Shown: positions 8,634-18,036, counted from the first letter of the stretch. The stretch: DNA of 61,789 nucleotides from HGM11525 sp036307445 (GCA_036307445.1 JAXJXP010000001.1:1-61789); one strand, 5' to 3'. Program-made: numbers and translations. The notes: a model not told the origin generated them from the sequence alone.

Positions 8634-9479
8634 CTATATTACCACAGACGCGTGGCGTGTTGCGTGGCAATTGATATTAACTGCCACGGGAAGTCCTGCA
8701 ATATGCGTCGGGAATACCTCGATATTTACACCGAGTGCCGTTATTATACCGCCCATTCCCTGAGGACCTATGCCGAGCATATTGATTTTCTCAAGGAGCA
8801 ATTGTTCCATATCGGCATAATATTTGTTCTCATTCTCCATTGTAATTTCACGGGTGAGTGCCTTTTTTGCAAGGTATGCCGCCTTGTCCATTGTACCGCC
8901 TATACCGACTCCGACCACCATTGGCGGACAGGGGTTTGCACCGGCTTTCCTAACCGTTTCAATTACAAAATCAATTACTCCCTGCTCACCATCTGATGGG
9001 TTTAGCATCTTAAGTGCCGACTTATTCTCGCTTCCGAAGCCTTTGGGGGCGTAGGTAATTTTGATTTTATCCCCGTCCGTCTGCTCGGTATATATAATTG
9101 CAGGAGTGTTGTCATTGGTGTTTTCACGAATTAAGGGGTCGCCTACCACCGATTTTCTTAAATAACCTTCAGTATAACCCTTTTTTACACCATCATTTAT
9201 TGCATCGGTGAGGTTTTTGCCCACAATATGCACGTCCTTGCCAAGCTCTACAAAAAACACCGCCATACCTGTATCCTGACAAATAGGTATCATTTTTTCT
9301 TTGGCAATTCTTGCATTTTCGAGGAGGTTGTCGAGTACATTTTTGCCAACCTCCGATTCCTCGGTTTCCTTTGCCGATTCCATTGCCGCCTTGATTTCAG
9401 GTGCAATAACGCAATTTGCCTCAATGCACATCTTGGCAACAATATCTGTAATTATCTCAGAATTTACTTCTCTAATCAT
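8634..9479 (-). CDS. fumA: Fumarate hydratase class I, alpha subunit (orphan in this window)
   Basis: A 281-residue alpha chain of the oxygen-sensitive [4Fe-4S] class I hydro-lyases. The enzyme hydrates fumarate to malate and needs a separate beta chain. CQDTGMAVFF, NPCPPMVVGVGIGG and the C-terminal INCHATRH are family motifs; cysteines in CQDTG, NPCPP and NCHAT are the expected cluster ligands. The length is complete. AAGGAG precedes the ATG by 6 nt. The beta subunit gene, normally next, is absent; a degenerate repeat and then the ribU region follow. A tartrate dehydratase alpha chain is possible, as the families are close. Confidence 0.9.
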   Translation of the reverse strand: MIREVNSEIITDIVAKMCIEANCVIAPEIKAAMESAKETEESEVGKNVLDNLLENARIAKEKMIPICQDTGMAVFFVELGKDVHIVGKNLTDAINDGVKKGYTEGYLRKSVVGDPLIRENTNDNTPAIIYTEQTDGDKIKITYAPKGFGSENKSALKMLNPSDGEQGVIDFVIETVRKAGANPCPPMVVGVGIGGTMDKAAYLAKKALTREITMENENKYYADMEQLLLEKINMLGIGPQGMGGIITALGVNIEVFPTHIAGLPVAVNINCHATRHASVVI

Positions 9480-9489
9480 AATATACTCC

Positions 9490-12462
9490 TTATATTCCTG
9501 ATATAAAAACCCATTCTTCTGACCACTTCAGGAATGTTTTAACATAGTTTATATTAACGGGATAGCCTGACAACACAGGGTAAAACATTGCAAAAAGCAT
9601 TACCGAACATATAAGATAAACTGCCATAGCCGTTTTTGCTTTTTTGCTTTCTCCAAGAAGCTTGCCTGCTGAATATGCTATCATCAGAACCACAAACGGT
9701 ACGCACGGGAAATAGTGGTATATAAAAGTAATACGGCTTACGAATACCCACGGCAAAAGCTGTGCCAGGTATGAGATGCTTAAGAATACCGCCGTCTTTT
9801 CTCTTTTGGCAATGGCAAGGTACAGAACATAGAAGAATGCAGGAATACCTACCCACCAGACAAGCGGATTTCCCATTGCACTTATACCCTCTCGCATTGT
9901 TTCATTAACCTTGTTAGAGTAATACCACACGGGACGGTACATAATCGGCCACTGATACCAATCGGACGAGAAGCTGTGTGTTGCATCAATGCCGCTGTGA
10001 TAATTAAACATTGCAAGCTGATTGTCCCATATACCCTTTATTCCTACACCCTCTGTTTTAAGGAACGGTATATAGGAAAGCATATATATTGCCACAGGAA
10101 TTACCACAAAAACTCCTACACAAAAAAGTATCAAAGTCTTTACTCTTTCAGGGAAAATTACCGCATAGGGAGAGCCGTTTTTGTACTCTTTATAATGACC
10201 AGATAAATTCGCAAAGAAGATTATTGCAAGCCCTGCACCCGCATAAGCTCCCGTCCATTTTGATGCGATGCCAAAGCCAAAGAACAAGCCCGAAAATCCC
10301 AACGGCAGAAGAATCTTTTTAATGTCGCCGTAAAAATCTGCCCTTAAATAGCTTATCATAAACATATACATCAGCATTATAAAGAAGGTTATATATACGT
10401 CAATGGTAGCAATTCTCGTCTGAGTAAAGTGCATAAAGTCAAAGGAAAACAGTACCGATGCAAAGAATGCAAGATGCGTCTTTCCCAGAAGATTTTTAGC
10501 AAAGATATAGATAACAGGCACCATCATTATTCCGAACAAAGTACCCATAATCCGCCATCCGAACGGATTCATTCCAAACAGCCTTATACCTATTGAAATG
10601 ATAATCTTGCCCAAAGGCGGGTGTGTCCATTCATAGACATTATCGCCCTCTAAAAACTCATAAGCAGTTCGTGCGTGATAAATCTCGTCGAAATATGTGC
10701 TGTTACTTAAATGACGTTTTTCGGGAACAAGCTCCGCTTCGTCAAAAAGCTCGCCCTCTCCACCGATAATGTTTCCGTCCTTGTCAAGAAATGCCATCTC
10801 GAACATACTTACCTTCCCACTTGTGCTTAAAACAAGCTCGGATGCAGGCTTCAGGTCAAAATCGTACTCCGTCCAGTAGAATACATCTGCGTCGGTTATC
10901 TCTGTTTCATATACGTTTTCGCCCTGTTCATTATTAAGCTCGATTTTAAGTGTATTCCCTTCGTGAATATGATATTCGCCGAGGAAAAATTTTAAGCCGG
11001 ATATACCATTGTTGTCATTTAAAGCAAAGGTTTTTGTTTCATTATTAAGCTTTACCTTTGTTTCGGGTGCATACATATTCCCCAGGTTAAAGAGTGCAAT
11101 TGCAGAATATATTACTGTTAAAACAGCTATTGCAATAACGTCGTTACGTCTTATTTTGTAATCCTTGTCGGTTGATATTTTGTCAAAAGTCTTAAATGTA
11201 CACATTCTTATGGTAGTATATACCACCCATATAAACACGGCCACTGTTACAAAGCCCATTACCTTGGCAATAAGTTGCTCTGTTATAGTCAGGCTCTTGC
11301 CGTCCGATGTGAAAAACAGGACATGGCCACAGTTAATAATCTGGGTTACGGTTACCAGAATGTATGACCTCATTGCTTTTTTATCGGTGCGGTTTAATAA
11401 AAAACCGCCAAGGAGCATAAGCATTACAGGAAATGCGTACCTTTCGTGCATTTTGGCAGAGAAAGTAAAAACTGAAAAGCAGATAAAGCCTGCAAGCCAG
11501 AAATATTTGGATTTTGATTTTGTATTAAAGAAAAACACACCGGCGGCTGCTACTGTAGCTATAATCATAAAATTACCTATAAATGATATTCCTGATGTGA
11601 GAGCGGACCAGTTAAGTCCTAATGCAGCCCATAGATTATACGCATTAACGCTGGCATATTTGTATGAAGAGAGAGTGCCGACATATTGCTTGATAACATT
11701 TGATAATCCGAACGGCACGCATATTGCAAGTGCAAATAATATTGCTAAAACTCCAAAAACAATATATCTTAAAAGCTCCTTTGACTTAAAGACGGGATAA
11801 ATAGTTTCTTCCGCTATTGCAAAAAGAAAAATCGGTGTATAAAAAAGTGCCTGCGGCTTTAACATTACTGCCACCGCAAAAACAAAAAACGAAGAGATAA
11901 GTCTTTTTTCGGTAATCATTAAAATACATATAAACACCAACAGCATAAATACCGAGTCCACCTGACCCCATAATGCCGAGTTTATATATACTGCAGGATT
12001 AAAGAGCCACAATGCACAGGCACAGTATGCAGCCTTTGTTCCCACTCTTTTTTCTGTCATATTAAAAAGCAAAATTGCTGTTATAACATCGCACAAAATG
12101 GCAGGTGTTTTAAGAATCAGATTAAGAGCAGGCTCGGTCATTGGAATAAAGCTTCTAAATGCACCTATCAGCCATAAAACGTACATATATACAGGCGGAT
12201 AGTCGGTGAAAGCATCATAGGAGTAAAAACCGCCCGGTCCGACCTTGAACATAATTTCAGACCAGCCTCTGAAACAATTCATATCGCTTGGATGTCCTTG
12301 ATATATCAAAGCACCTATATATCTTATTACAAGTCCAAGTCCAAGAAGAGAATAAATCCATTTCCTGCCTGATTTTATCTTTCCTTTATCTTTGGCAATG
12401 CCCGCACACAGCATATAGGCACATATAACATATAATATACTAACGGATAATAATGCTATCAA
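9490..12462 (-). CDS. Two-module GT-C membrane glycosyltransferase with a protein O-mannosyltransferase (PMT) domain
   Basis: A very large membrane protein, 990 residues from the start chosen here. The N-terminal half is a multi-spanning GT-C module with an early loop containing DYPPVY. A soluble beta-rich linker (about 470-600) follows. The C-terminal half is a PMT domain with YFDEIYHARTAYEFL, WTHPPLGK and IATIDVYITFF; the acidic pair in FDE is the expected catalytic/lipid-phosphate region. It should transfer sugar from a polyprenyl phosphate to secreted proteins or wall polymers. The start is a TTG at 12462 with AGGAGG 8 nt upstream. Earlier in-frame codons overlap the promoter at 12497-12525, so they are unlikely to be translated. 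Confidence 0.85.
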   Translation of the reverse strand: MIALLSVSILYVICAYMLCAGIAKDKGKIKSGRKWIYSLLGLGLVIRYIGALIYQGHPSDMNCFRGWSEIMFKVGPGGFYSYDAFTDYPPVYMYVLWLIGAFRSFIPMTEPALNLILKTPAILCDVITAILLFNMTEKRVGTKAAYCACALWLFNPAVYINSALWGQVDSVFMLLVFICILMITEKRLISSFFVFAVAVMLKPQALFYTPIFLFAIAEETIYPVFKSKELLRYIVFGVLAILFALAICVPFGLSNVIKQYVGTLSSYKYASVNAYNLWAALGLNWSALTSGISFIGNFMIIATVAAAGVFFFNTKSKSKYFWLAGFICFSVFTFSAKMHERYAFPVMLMLLGGFLLNRTDKKAMRSYILVTVTQIINCGHVLFFTSDGKSLTITEQLIAKVMGFVTVAVFIWVVYTTIRMCTFKTFDKISTDKDYKIRRNDVIAIAVLTVIYSAIALFNLGNMYAPETKVKLNNETKTFALNDNNGISGLKFFLGEYHIHEGNTLKIELNNEQGENVYETEITDADVFYWTEYDFDLKPASELVLSTSGKVSMFEMAFLDKDGNIIGGEGELFDEAELVPEKRHLSNSTYFDEIYHARTAYEFLEGDNVYEWTHPPLGKIIISIGIRLFGMNPFGWRIMGTLFGIMMVPVIYIFAKNLLGKTHLAFFASVLFSFDFMHFTQTRIATIDVYITFFIMLMYMFMISYLRADFYGDIKKILLPLGFSGLFFGFGIASKWTGAYAGAGLAIIFFANLSGHYKEYKNGSPYAVIFPERVKTLILFCVGVFVVIPVAIYMLSYIPFLKTEGVGIKGIWDNQLAMFNYHSGIDATHSFSSDWYQWPIMYRPVWYYSNKVNETMREGISAMGNPLVWWVGIPAFFYVLYLAIAKREKTAVFLSISYLAQLLPWVFVSRITFIYHYFPCVPFVVLMIAYSAGKLLGESKKAKTAMAVYLICSVMLFAMFYPVLSGYPVNINYVKTFLKWSEEWVFISGI

Positions 12463-12496
12463 AGCCTGCTCCTCCTGATACTGTTTTTCATTCTTG

Positions 12497-12525
12497 ATTA
12501 TACTAAATATTCCCTGTATTTGCAA
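12497..12525 (-). promoter_or_regulatory. Sigma-A type promoter of the GT-C glycosyltransferase gene
   Basis: TTGCAA (12520-12525), a 17-bp spacer and a perfect TATAAT (12497-12502) on the minus strand. Transcription would start near 12490, just ahead of the AGGAGG at 12471-12476. Confidence 0.75.
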
Positions 12526-12532
12526 GAAAAAT

Positions 12533-12558
12533 GTTTAAACCGCTACAAACCGGGGTAA
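12533..12558 (+). promoter_or_regulatory. Possible stress-type promoter of hpf
   Basis: GTTTAA (12533-12538), 14 bp, GGGTAA (12553-12558) resembles the general-stress sigma-B consensus, which drives hpf in Bacillus. A TATAAT at 12562-12567 has no good -35. No sigma-B gene is visible, so this is a weak call. Confidence 0.3.
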
Positions 12559-12616
12559 AAATATAATGAAAGGATAAAACCTTTCGAGGAAAAGTAAACC
12601 GCAAGGAGATGATTTT

Positions 12617-13156
12617 ATGAAGTTCAACATTATCACAAAGAAGTTTACACCGGACAAGCCGACTGTCGACTATCTCGAAAAAAAGCTCTCCAAGCTCGAC
12701 AAATACTTTAAAGACGAGTCTGAGGCAAGAGTTTTAATCGGAACGGTCAAGGATAAGGAATATGTTGAAACTTCAATTTATGCCGGCGGTATGATTTACC
12801 GCGCAGAGGTTACCGAAGTTGATGCTAAAACGGCTATTGATGAAATTGTCGACATTATAGAACGTCAGATAAGAAAAAATAAGACAAGACTTGAGAAAAA
12901 AATTAAACGTGAGGCACTTGCCGATGATTTACTCATAAGCGGAGATAATTATTCAGGCGGTGAAGATACATCGGAGTATAAAATTGTTAAAACAAAAAGA
13001 TTTCAGGTTAAGCCGATGTCTGCAGAGGAAGCAGTTTTGCAGATGAAGCTTTTGGGACACAGCTTCTTCGTGTTCAAGAATGTGCACACCGATGAGATGA
13101 ACGTTGTCTATGAGCGTAAAGATGGGAAGTTTGCGTTAATCGAGTCGGTTGAATAG
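12617..13156 (+). CDS. hpf: Ribosome hibernation promoting factor, long form
   Basis: A 179-residue protein that binds the 30S subunit and drives 100S dimer formation in stationary phase. The N-terminal domain (1-100) is the S30AE/YfiA fold (MKFNIITKKF, LDKYF). The C-terminal domain (about 120-177) carries KRFQVKPMSAEEAVLQMKLL and HSFFVFKN, the dimerising segment of long HPF. AAGGAG lies 8 nt before the ATG. It is a single plus-strand gene between two minus-strand genes, with its own terminator. Confidence 0.96.
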   Translation: MKFNIITKKFTPDKPTVDYLEKKLSKLDKYFKDESEARVLIGTVKDKEYVETSIYAGGMIYRAEVTEVDAKTAIDEIVDIIERQIRKNKTRLEKKIKREALADDLLISGDNYSGGEDTSEYKIVKTKRFQVKPMSAEEAVLQMKLLGHSFFVFKNVHTDEMNVVYERKDGKFALIESVE

Positions 13157-13198
13157 TGCTTTTGCGGTGCTTTTAGTTGTTCGGCAGCGCAAAAGCAG

Positions 13199-13221
13199 GG
13201 GGATGCCATTGGGGCATCCCC
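13199..13221 (+). terminator. Terminator after hpf
   Basis: A 9-bp GC-rich stem (GGGGATGCC with GGCATCCCC, 13199-13207 and 13213-13221) followed by TTTACATTTTA. It is also able to stop convergent eno transcripts, although the minus-strand tail is not T-rich. Confidence 0.8.
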
Positions 13222-13248
13222 TTTACATTTTACTTTAAGGAGACAAAT

Positions 13249-14529
13249 TTACCTAATATACTCCCCGCCATACTCCGCTGTAAAACAAAGCTCCTGTTCA
13301 ATCCGCAAAAGCCTGTTATACTTAGCCGTTCTGTCGCAGCGGGCAGGTGCACCGCATTTAATTTGTCCTGAATTGGTAGCAACTGCAATATCTGCAATTG
13401 TTGTATCCTCTGTTTCTCCGCTTCGGTGTGAGATTACAGCTGTGTAGCCGTTTTTCTGTGCAGTTTCGGTAGCCTCTAATGCTTCGGTTAAAGTTCCTAT
13501 TTGATTAACCTTTACGAGAATAGAATTTGCCGCACCTTGCTCTATTCCCTTTTTAAGTCTTTTTGTATTGGTAACAAACAGGTCATCTCCAACAAGCTGA
13601 ACCTTATCTCCAAGTTTTTCGGTAATCTTCTTCCAGCCGTCCCAATCCTCCTCAGCAAGCGGGTCTTCAATTGAGAAAATAGGAAATCTCTCAACCAAAT
13701 CAGCCCAGTAATCAATCAATTCATCAGTAGTTTTTGTAATATTTGATTTTGGCAGGAGATATCCGCCCTCGTGTGAAACCCACTCCGAGCTTGCGGCATC
13801 TATTGCAAGCATAAAATCGTGCTTCATACGATAGCCCGCATCTTCAACCGCCGATATAATTACCTCAATTGCCTTTTCATCACTCGAAAGATTCGGCGCA
13901 AAACCACCCTCATCTCCTACTGCTGTGGATGCGCCCGATTTATTTAAAAGCTTTTTAAGGCTCTGATAAACCTCGCAGCACATTGTAAGTCCCTCACGGA
14001 AAGACTTGGCACCTACCGGCATAATCATAAATTCCTGAATATCTACATTATTATTTGCGTGCGCTCCGCCGTTTAGAATATTCATCATTGGCACAGGGGT
14101 AATATGTGCATTACTACCGCCGACATAGCGGTAAAAGCTCATACCAAGACTGTCTGCCGCAGCGTGAGCACAAGCGAGCGAAACTGCTAATATTGCATTT
14201 GCACCAAGCCGTTCTTTGTTAGGAGTACCGTCCAATTTAACCATCTTCATATCAATGGCTCTCTGGTCTAAAACATTCATACCGATTAGGCATTCGGAAA
14301 TTTCATTATTTATACTCTCAACTGCACGAAGAACGCCCTTACCGCAAAAACGTTCCTTTTCGCCGTCTCTCTTTTCAACCGCTTCAAAAGCACCGCAGGA
14401 TGCACCCGATGGCACAATTGCCCTCCCGAAACCAAACTCGGTATAAACCTCCGCTTCAACGGTAGGTGTACCTCTTGAGTCAATAACCTCACGGGCAAAA
14501 ACCTCGCAAATTTCAATTACACCTTTCAC
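13249..14529 (-). CDS. eno: Enolase
   Basis: A 426-residue enzyme that converts 2-phosphoglycerate to phosphoenolpyruvate. Catalytic and metal sites are all present: QEFMIMP, GDEGGFAP, the Asp of MLAIDAASSEW, IEDPLAEEDW, GDDLFVTN, the lysine of ILVKVNQIGT and SHRSGETED. The mobile loop reads SGASCG where most enolases have SGASTG. KCGAPARCDRTAKYN also departs from the usual KTGAPSRSERVAKYN. It starts with GTG, with AAGGA 8 nt upstream. It lies directly left of the origin, on the leading strand. Whether this is the only enolase of the genome cannot be told. Confidence 0.95.
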   Translation of the reverse strand: MKGVIEICEVFAREVIDSRGTPTVEAEVYTEFGFGRAIVPSGASCGAFEAVEKRDGEKERFCGKGVLRAVESINNEISECLIGMNVLDQRAIDMKMVKLDGTPNKERLGANAILAVSLACAHAAADSLGMSFYRYVGGSNAHITPVPMMNILNGGAHANNNVDIQEFMIMPVGAKSFREGLTMCCEVYQSLKKLLNKSGASTAVGDEGGFAPNLSSDEKAIEVIISAVEDAGYRMKHDFMLAIDAASSEWVSHEGGYLLPKSNITKTTDELIDYWADLVERFPIFSIEDPLAEEDWDGWKKITEKLGDKVQLVGDDLFVTNTKRLKKGIEQGAANSILVKVNQIGTLTEALEATETAQKNGYTAVISHRSGETEDTTIADIAVATNSGQIKCGAPARCDRTAKYNRLLRIEQELCFTAEYGGEYIR

Positions 14530-14731
14530 GAAATCAGTCCTTTCAAAAAAAATTTCATTCCTATTATCCCCTTAAAACCCTTGAAATATTTAACTTTTTC
14601 CACATCTGGTAAAAAAAAATGTCAACTTTTTTTGAAAAAAAATATTAAAACTCTTGTAATATTCGTAAAAATCTGTTAATATAATAAAGCACACTTTTTT
14701 GATATGTATAAATTAAATTAGGGGGATAATA
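14530..14731. promoter_or_regulatory. AT-rich gap between eno and dnaA: dnaA promoter and candidate upstream origin part
   Basis: The 202-bp gap is rich in A/T runs. It holds a TTTTCCACA DnaA-box variant (14596-14604, one base from TTATCCACA). A promoter for dnaA follows: TTGTAA (14654-14659), 17 bp, TAATAT (14677-14682). Genes diverge from this point, which fits the upstream half of a bipartite origin. Confidence 0.6.
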
Positions 14732-16060
14732 ATGGAAATTAAGGAAATTTGGGAAAGTTCCTTATCTTTTATCCGCCGAAGCATCAGTTCGATGGTTGGT
14801 TTTAATACCTACATCAATGTAGCAAAGCCTGTTTCCTACAACAACAGTGTCTTTACGATTTCCGTTCCGTCGGTAATCTGCAAAAATATGATAGAGCTTC
14901 GTTATATTGACGATATTGAAGCGGCAGTATGCCGTGTAGTTGCCGATACGGTAAAGGTGGAAATTATCGTCGGTAACGTAAAAAATGATATTAAAACAAA
15001 CTCTACAGTTACAGGTAGCACAGAGCCGTACATAAGAGCAAATCTCAATCCGAGATATACATTTGACAACTATGTTGTCGGAACATCTAATGAGTACGCT
15101 ACCGCTGCAGCTTTGAATGTCGCAAGAGAGGACAGACCACAGGGTAATCCTCTGTTTCTGTATGGAAAATCAGGAATAGGCAAAACCCATCTGATGCAGG
15201 CAATCGGTAACAAGATTTTGGAAACATTTCCTGACAAAAAGGTAGTTTACGTTACAAGTGAACGGTTTACGATTGATATGATTAATGCGGTAAGGGATAA
15301 GGATATGGAGTCCTTCAGGCAGAAATACCGTGCAGTTGACGCACTTTTGATTGACGATATTCAGTTTATAGAGAATAAGCAGGGTATTCAGGAGGAATTT
15401 TTCCATACTTTTAATGAGCTTTACCAGAACGAAAAGAAAATAGTAATTACAAGCGACCGTATGCCAAAAGAACTTGTTTCTATTGAAGAACGACTTATAA
15501 CACGTTTTGAGTGGGGATTGCCGATAGATATTACTGCTCCAAACTACGAAACAAGAGTTGCTATTCTTAAAAAGAAGGCAGAGGCTCAGCACGCACTTAT
15601 TCCCGATGATGTTTTAACCTATATAGCAGAGCGTGTAGATTCTAATATCCGTGAGCTTGAGGGCGCACTTCTTAAGATTATATCCTTTGCAGGAATTTCA
15701 AACAAGCCTATTGATATGTCTTTGGCAGAACACGCAATAAGCTCCATAATTCCCGAAGACGGTATTATTAAAATTACCTATCAGAAGATTATGGACAAGG
15801 TTTGTGATTTTTATGAGGTTTCGATTGAAGATATGAAGAGTCAGTCAAGACTCCGTAACATTACAAGGCCAAGACAGATTGCTATGTATCTTTGTAAAAA
15901 GCTTACCAGTATGAACTATGTAGAGATTGCAAAGGTTTTCGGCAACCGCGACCGCACTACAGTTATGTACGGTGTGGACAAGGTTATAGAAGATTTATCA
16001 AACGATAATATTCTTAAAACAGAAGTAGACCTTATTATAAAGGATTTAAACAACATTTAA
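14732..16060 (+). CDS. dnaA: Chromosomal replication initiator protein DnaA
   Basis: A 442-residue AAA+ protein that binds DnaA boxes and opens the origin. Domain I spans 1-80. A short linker follows, then the AAA+ core with Walker A GKSGIGKT (145-152) and Walker B ALLIDDIQF. The C-terminal DNA-binding domain carries the signature around NYVEIAKVFGNRDRTTV. AGGGGGATAAT precedes the ATG. It is the first gene of a plus-strand run that continues with dnaN. The domain II linker is short (about 81-105). Confidence 0.99.
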   Translation: MEIKEIWESSLSFIRRSISSMVGFNTYINVAKPVSYNNSVFTISVPSVICKNMIELRYIDDIEAAVCRVVADTVKVEIIVGNVKNDIKTNSTVTGSTEPYIRANLNPRYTFDNYVVGTSNEYATAAALNVAREDRPQGNPLFLYGKSGIGKTHLMQAIGNKILETFPDKKVVYVTSERFTIDMINAVRDKDMESFRQKYRAVDALLIDDIQFIENKQGIQEEFFHTFNELYQNEKKIVITSDRMPKELVSIEERLITRFEWGLPIDITAPNYETRVAILKKKAEAQHALIPDDVLTYIAERVDSNIRELEGALLKIISFAGISNKPIDMSLAEHAISSIIPEDGIIKITYQKIMDKVCDFYEVSIEDMKSQSRLRNITRPRQIAMYLCKKLTSMNYVEIAKVFGNRDRTTVMYGVDKVIEDLSNDNILKTEVDLIIKDLNNI

Positions 16061-16288
16061 TCCACTTTTTTATTAACATGTGAAAGAATAAAAGGTTAAT
16101 AACTTTTTCTCTTAATTTCTGACTGTTGAAAACTTAAATTTTATAAACCCTTTATAAACCGTAATTTTGGATAATTATACTAGGTAATATAAGGAATTTT
16201 AACCTTATCCATTTTACTAACACCTCTACAACAAATACTACTAAAATTATTATATATCTTATAGCGCAAGAAAAGGAGATTTTGTCTT
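16061..16288. other. oriC: Candidate origin of replication (oriC), dnaA-dnaN gap
   Basis: A 228-bp A/T-rich gap. DnaA-box-like sites: TTATCCATT (16205-16213) and TTTGGATAA (16166-16174, TTATCCAAA on the other strand). TTTATAAACC is repeated in tandem (16140-16160). After the box at 16205, the stretch 16226-16253 (CTACAACAAATACTACTAAA...) reads on the lower strand, 3' to 5', as a run of GAT/TAT/AAT-like triplets, similar to the DnaA-trio unwinding signal. No perfect TTATCCACA is present, so the calls rest on position and partial motifs. Confidence 0.6.
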
Positions 16289-17419
16289 ATGAAATTAGTA
16301 TGTCACAAAACAGTTCTTGCAGAAATTATAAATACCGTCCAGAAGGCTGTAAGTGCTAAGGCTGTTATGCCTATTTTAGAATGTATTAAGCTTGATGCTT
16401 ATAATGACGGTAAAATTACAGTTACTGCTAATAATCTTGATTTATGTATTGAATATAACTGTGAATGTACAGTTAAAGACAGCGGAAGTATTGCACTTTC
16501 GTCAAGAATGTTCGGTGATATTATAAGAAGACTTCCCGACGAGGACGTTGAAATTGATGTAAATAACTCAAATAATGTTACCACTATTAAAGGCGGAAAG
16601 TCAGAGTTTAACATTCAGGGACTTAACAGCCTTGAATATCCTGCTGTTCCTGAGGTTTCTGAGGTTTACAGATTTTCTATGAAACAGGGCGTTTTGAAAA
16701 ATATGATTAAAAAGACTATTTTTGCAGTTTCGCAAAATGAGTCAAAAAGACCTATTTTAACAGGCTCTTTGTTTGAAATTGAATCGGGTGTTTTGTCGGT
16801 TGTTTCCACCGACAACTACCGTTTGGCAATTATAAGAGAGGTTGTTGATAGCTCTTTAACACCGACAAGCTTTGTAGTACCCGGCTTTACCTTAAGAGAA
16901 ATCTTGAAGGTATTAAAGGACGGCGATGAAACTGTTGATATTATAGTTTCCGAACGCTATGCAATGTTTGATTTTGGTGAATTTAAAGTAACTACCAGAC
17001 TTCTTGAGGGTAAGTACATCAATTACCGTCCTGTTCTTCAGGCTCCGAATAATATTTATGTACACGCTCTTGCAAGAGATTTGGCAGACAGTTTGGAGCG
17101 TGCTGCTCTTATTATCAATGACGATATGACCGCAAAGGCAGAAAAGCTGCCGGTAATTTTAAATATCACATCAGACAAGATTGAAATTACCTGTATGACA
17201 AGCAGAGGTAAGGTTTACGATGCTGTTGAAGTCAGTGCAAGCGGCGATGATCTGGAGATTGGCTTTAACCATAAGCTACTCTTGGACGCACTTCGTGCCT
17301 GCGAGGATGATGAAATTAAAATGGAATTTTCTAATCCAAGAAGCTCTTGCTTTATTCGCTCCAAGAATGATGACAGCTACACATTTATGATTTTGCCTGT
17401 CAGACTTTATAACAACTGA
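16289..17419 (+). CDS. dnaN: DNA polymerase III beta subunit (sliding clamp)
   Basis: A 376-residue ring-forming clamp that tethers DNA polymerase III to DNA. It has the three-domain length of bacterial beta. The N-terminus (SAKAVMPILECIKLDA), the middle VVSTDNYRLAI and the C-terminal YTFMILPVRL are diagnostic. AAAAGGAGAT lies 9 nt before the ATG. Normally recF and gyrB follow; here a metallo-hydrolase gene starts 2 bp after the stop. Confidence 0.98.
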   Translation: MKLVCHKTVLAEIINTVQKAVSAKAVMPILECIKLDAYNDGKITVTANNLDLCIEYNCECTVKDSGSIALSSRMFGDIIRRLPDEDVEIDVNNSNNVTTIKGGKSEFNIQGLNSLEYPAVPEVSEVYRFSMKQGVLKNMIKKTIFAVSQNESKRPILTGSLFEIESGVLSVVSTDNYRLAIIREVVDSSLTPTSFVVPGFTLREILKVLKDGDETVDIIVSERYAMFDFGEFKVTTRLLEGKYINYRPVLQAPNNIYVHALARDLADSLERAALIINDDMTAKAEKLPVILNITSDKIEITCMTSRGKVYDAVEVSASGDDLEIGFNHKLLLDALRACEDDEIKMEFSNPRSSCFIRSKNDDSYTFMILPVRLYNN

Positions 17420-17421
17420 TT

Positions 17422-18036
17422 ATGATACACATTGATAAAATTATAAGCTTTGAAATGGACCAGAACTGTTATCTGGTCTATGGAGAAGATAAAAGGGGTA
17501 TTTTAATAGACCCGGGACTCGATACTTTTAAAATATTAAGAACTATTGAAGAAAAAAACATTTCGGTTGAATATATCCTGCTTACTCATTCTCATTATGA
17601 CCACAGTTATAGTGTAAGAGAGCTAAAGGGAAACAGAAAGCTTGTCTGCAGTAAAAACTGCAGCTATAATATCACAAAGGATAGCAGAAATTTATCTATT
17701 GCTTTTGGCGAGCCGTTTTCTCTTGATGAAGCAGATATTATTCTGTCTGATGGAGATGTAATATCGGTTGGTGAGGTTGAGATTAAAGCTATTGAAACTC
17801 CCGGTCATACAGACGGCGGTATGTGTTACTTAATTGGAAATAATTTATTTTCAGGGGACACATTATTTAGAAGAACCGTCGGAAGATGCGATTTTCCGAC
17901 AGGAAACAGCGATGTTTTGATAAATTCAATTAAAACCAAGCTTTATTTCCTGCCTGATGAAACGGAAGTTTTTCCGGGACATGGCGAAAACACAACAATC
18001 GGATACGAAAAGAATTTCAATATGTATGTAAATTAA
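17422..18036 (+). CDS. MBL-fold metallo-hydrolase, glyoxalase II-like
   Basis: A 204-residue metallo-beta-lactamase fold enzyme. Metal motif THSHYDHS (HxHxDH), PGHTDGGMCY, FSGDTLFRRTVGRCDFPTG and the late FPGHGENT supply all usual dinuclear zinc or iron ligands. Close relatives are annotated as hydroxyacylglutathione hydrolase-like; the true substrate is unknown. The ATG begins 2 bp after the dnaN stop with no clear ribosome site, so translation is likely coupled to dnaN. Confidence 0.9.
   Translation: MIHIDKIISFEMDQNCYLVYGEDKRGILIDPGLDTFKILRTIEEKNISVEYILLTHSHYDHSYSVRELKGNRKLVCSKNCSYNITKDSRNLSIAFGEPFSLDEADIILSDGDVISVGEVEIKAIETPGHTDGGMCYLIGNNLFSGDTLFRRTVGRCDFPTGNSDVLINSIKTKLYFLPDETEVFPGHGENTTIGYEKNFNMYVN

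Noticed and set aside
8488..8996. Plus-strand frames over the fumA 3' end
   Set aside because: Antisense shadows of a well-recognised gene; no ribosome site or domain.
14564..14572. TTATCCCCT as a further DnaA box upstream of dnaA
   Set aside because: Two or more mismatches at conserved positions; not distinguishable from chance in A/T-rich sequence.
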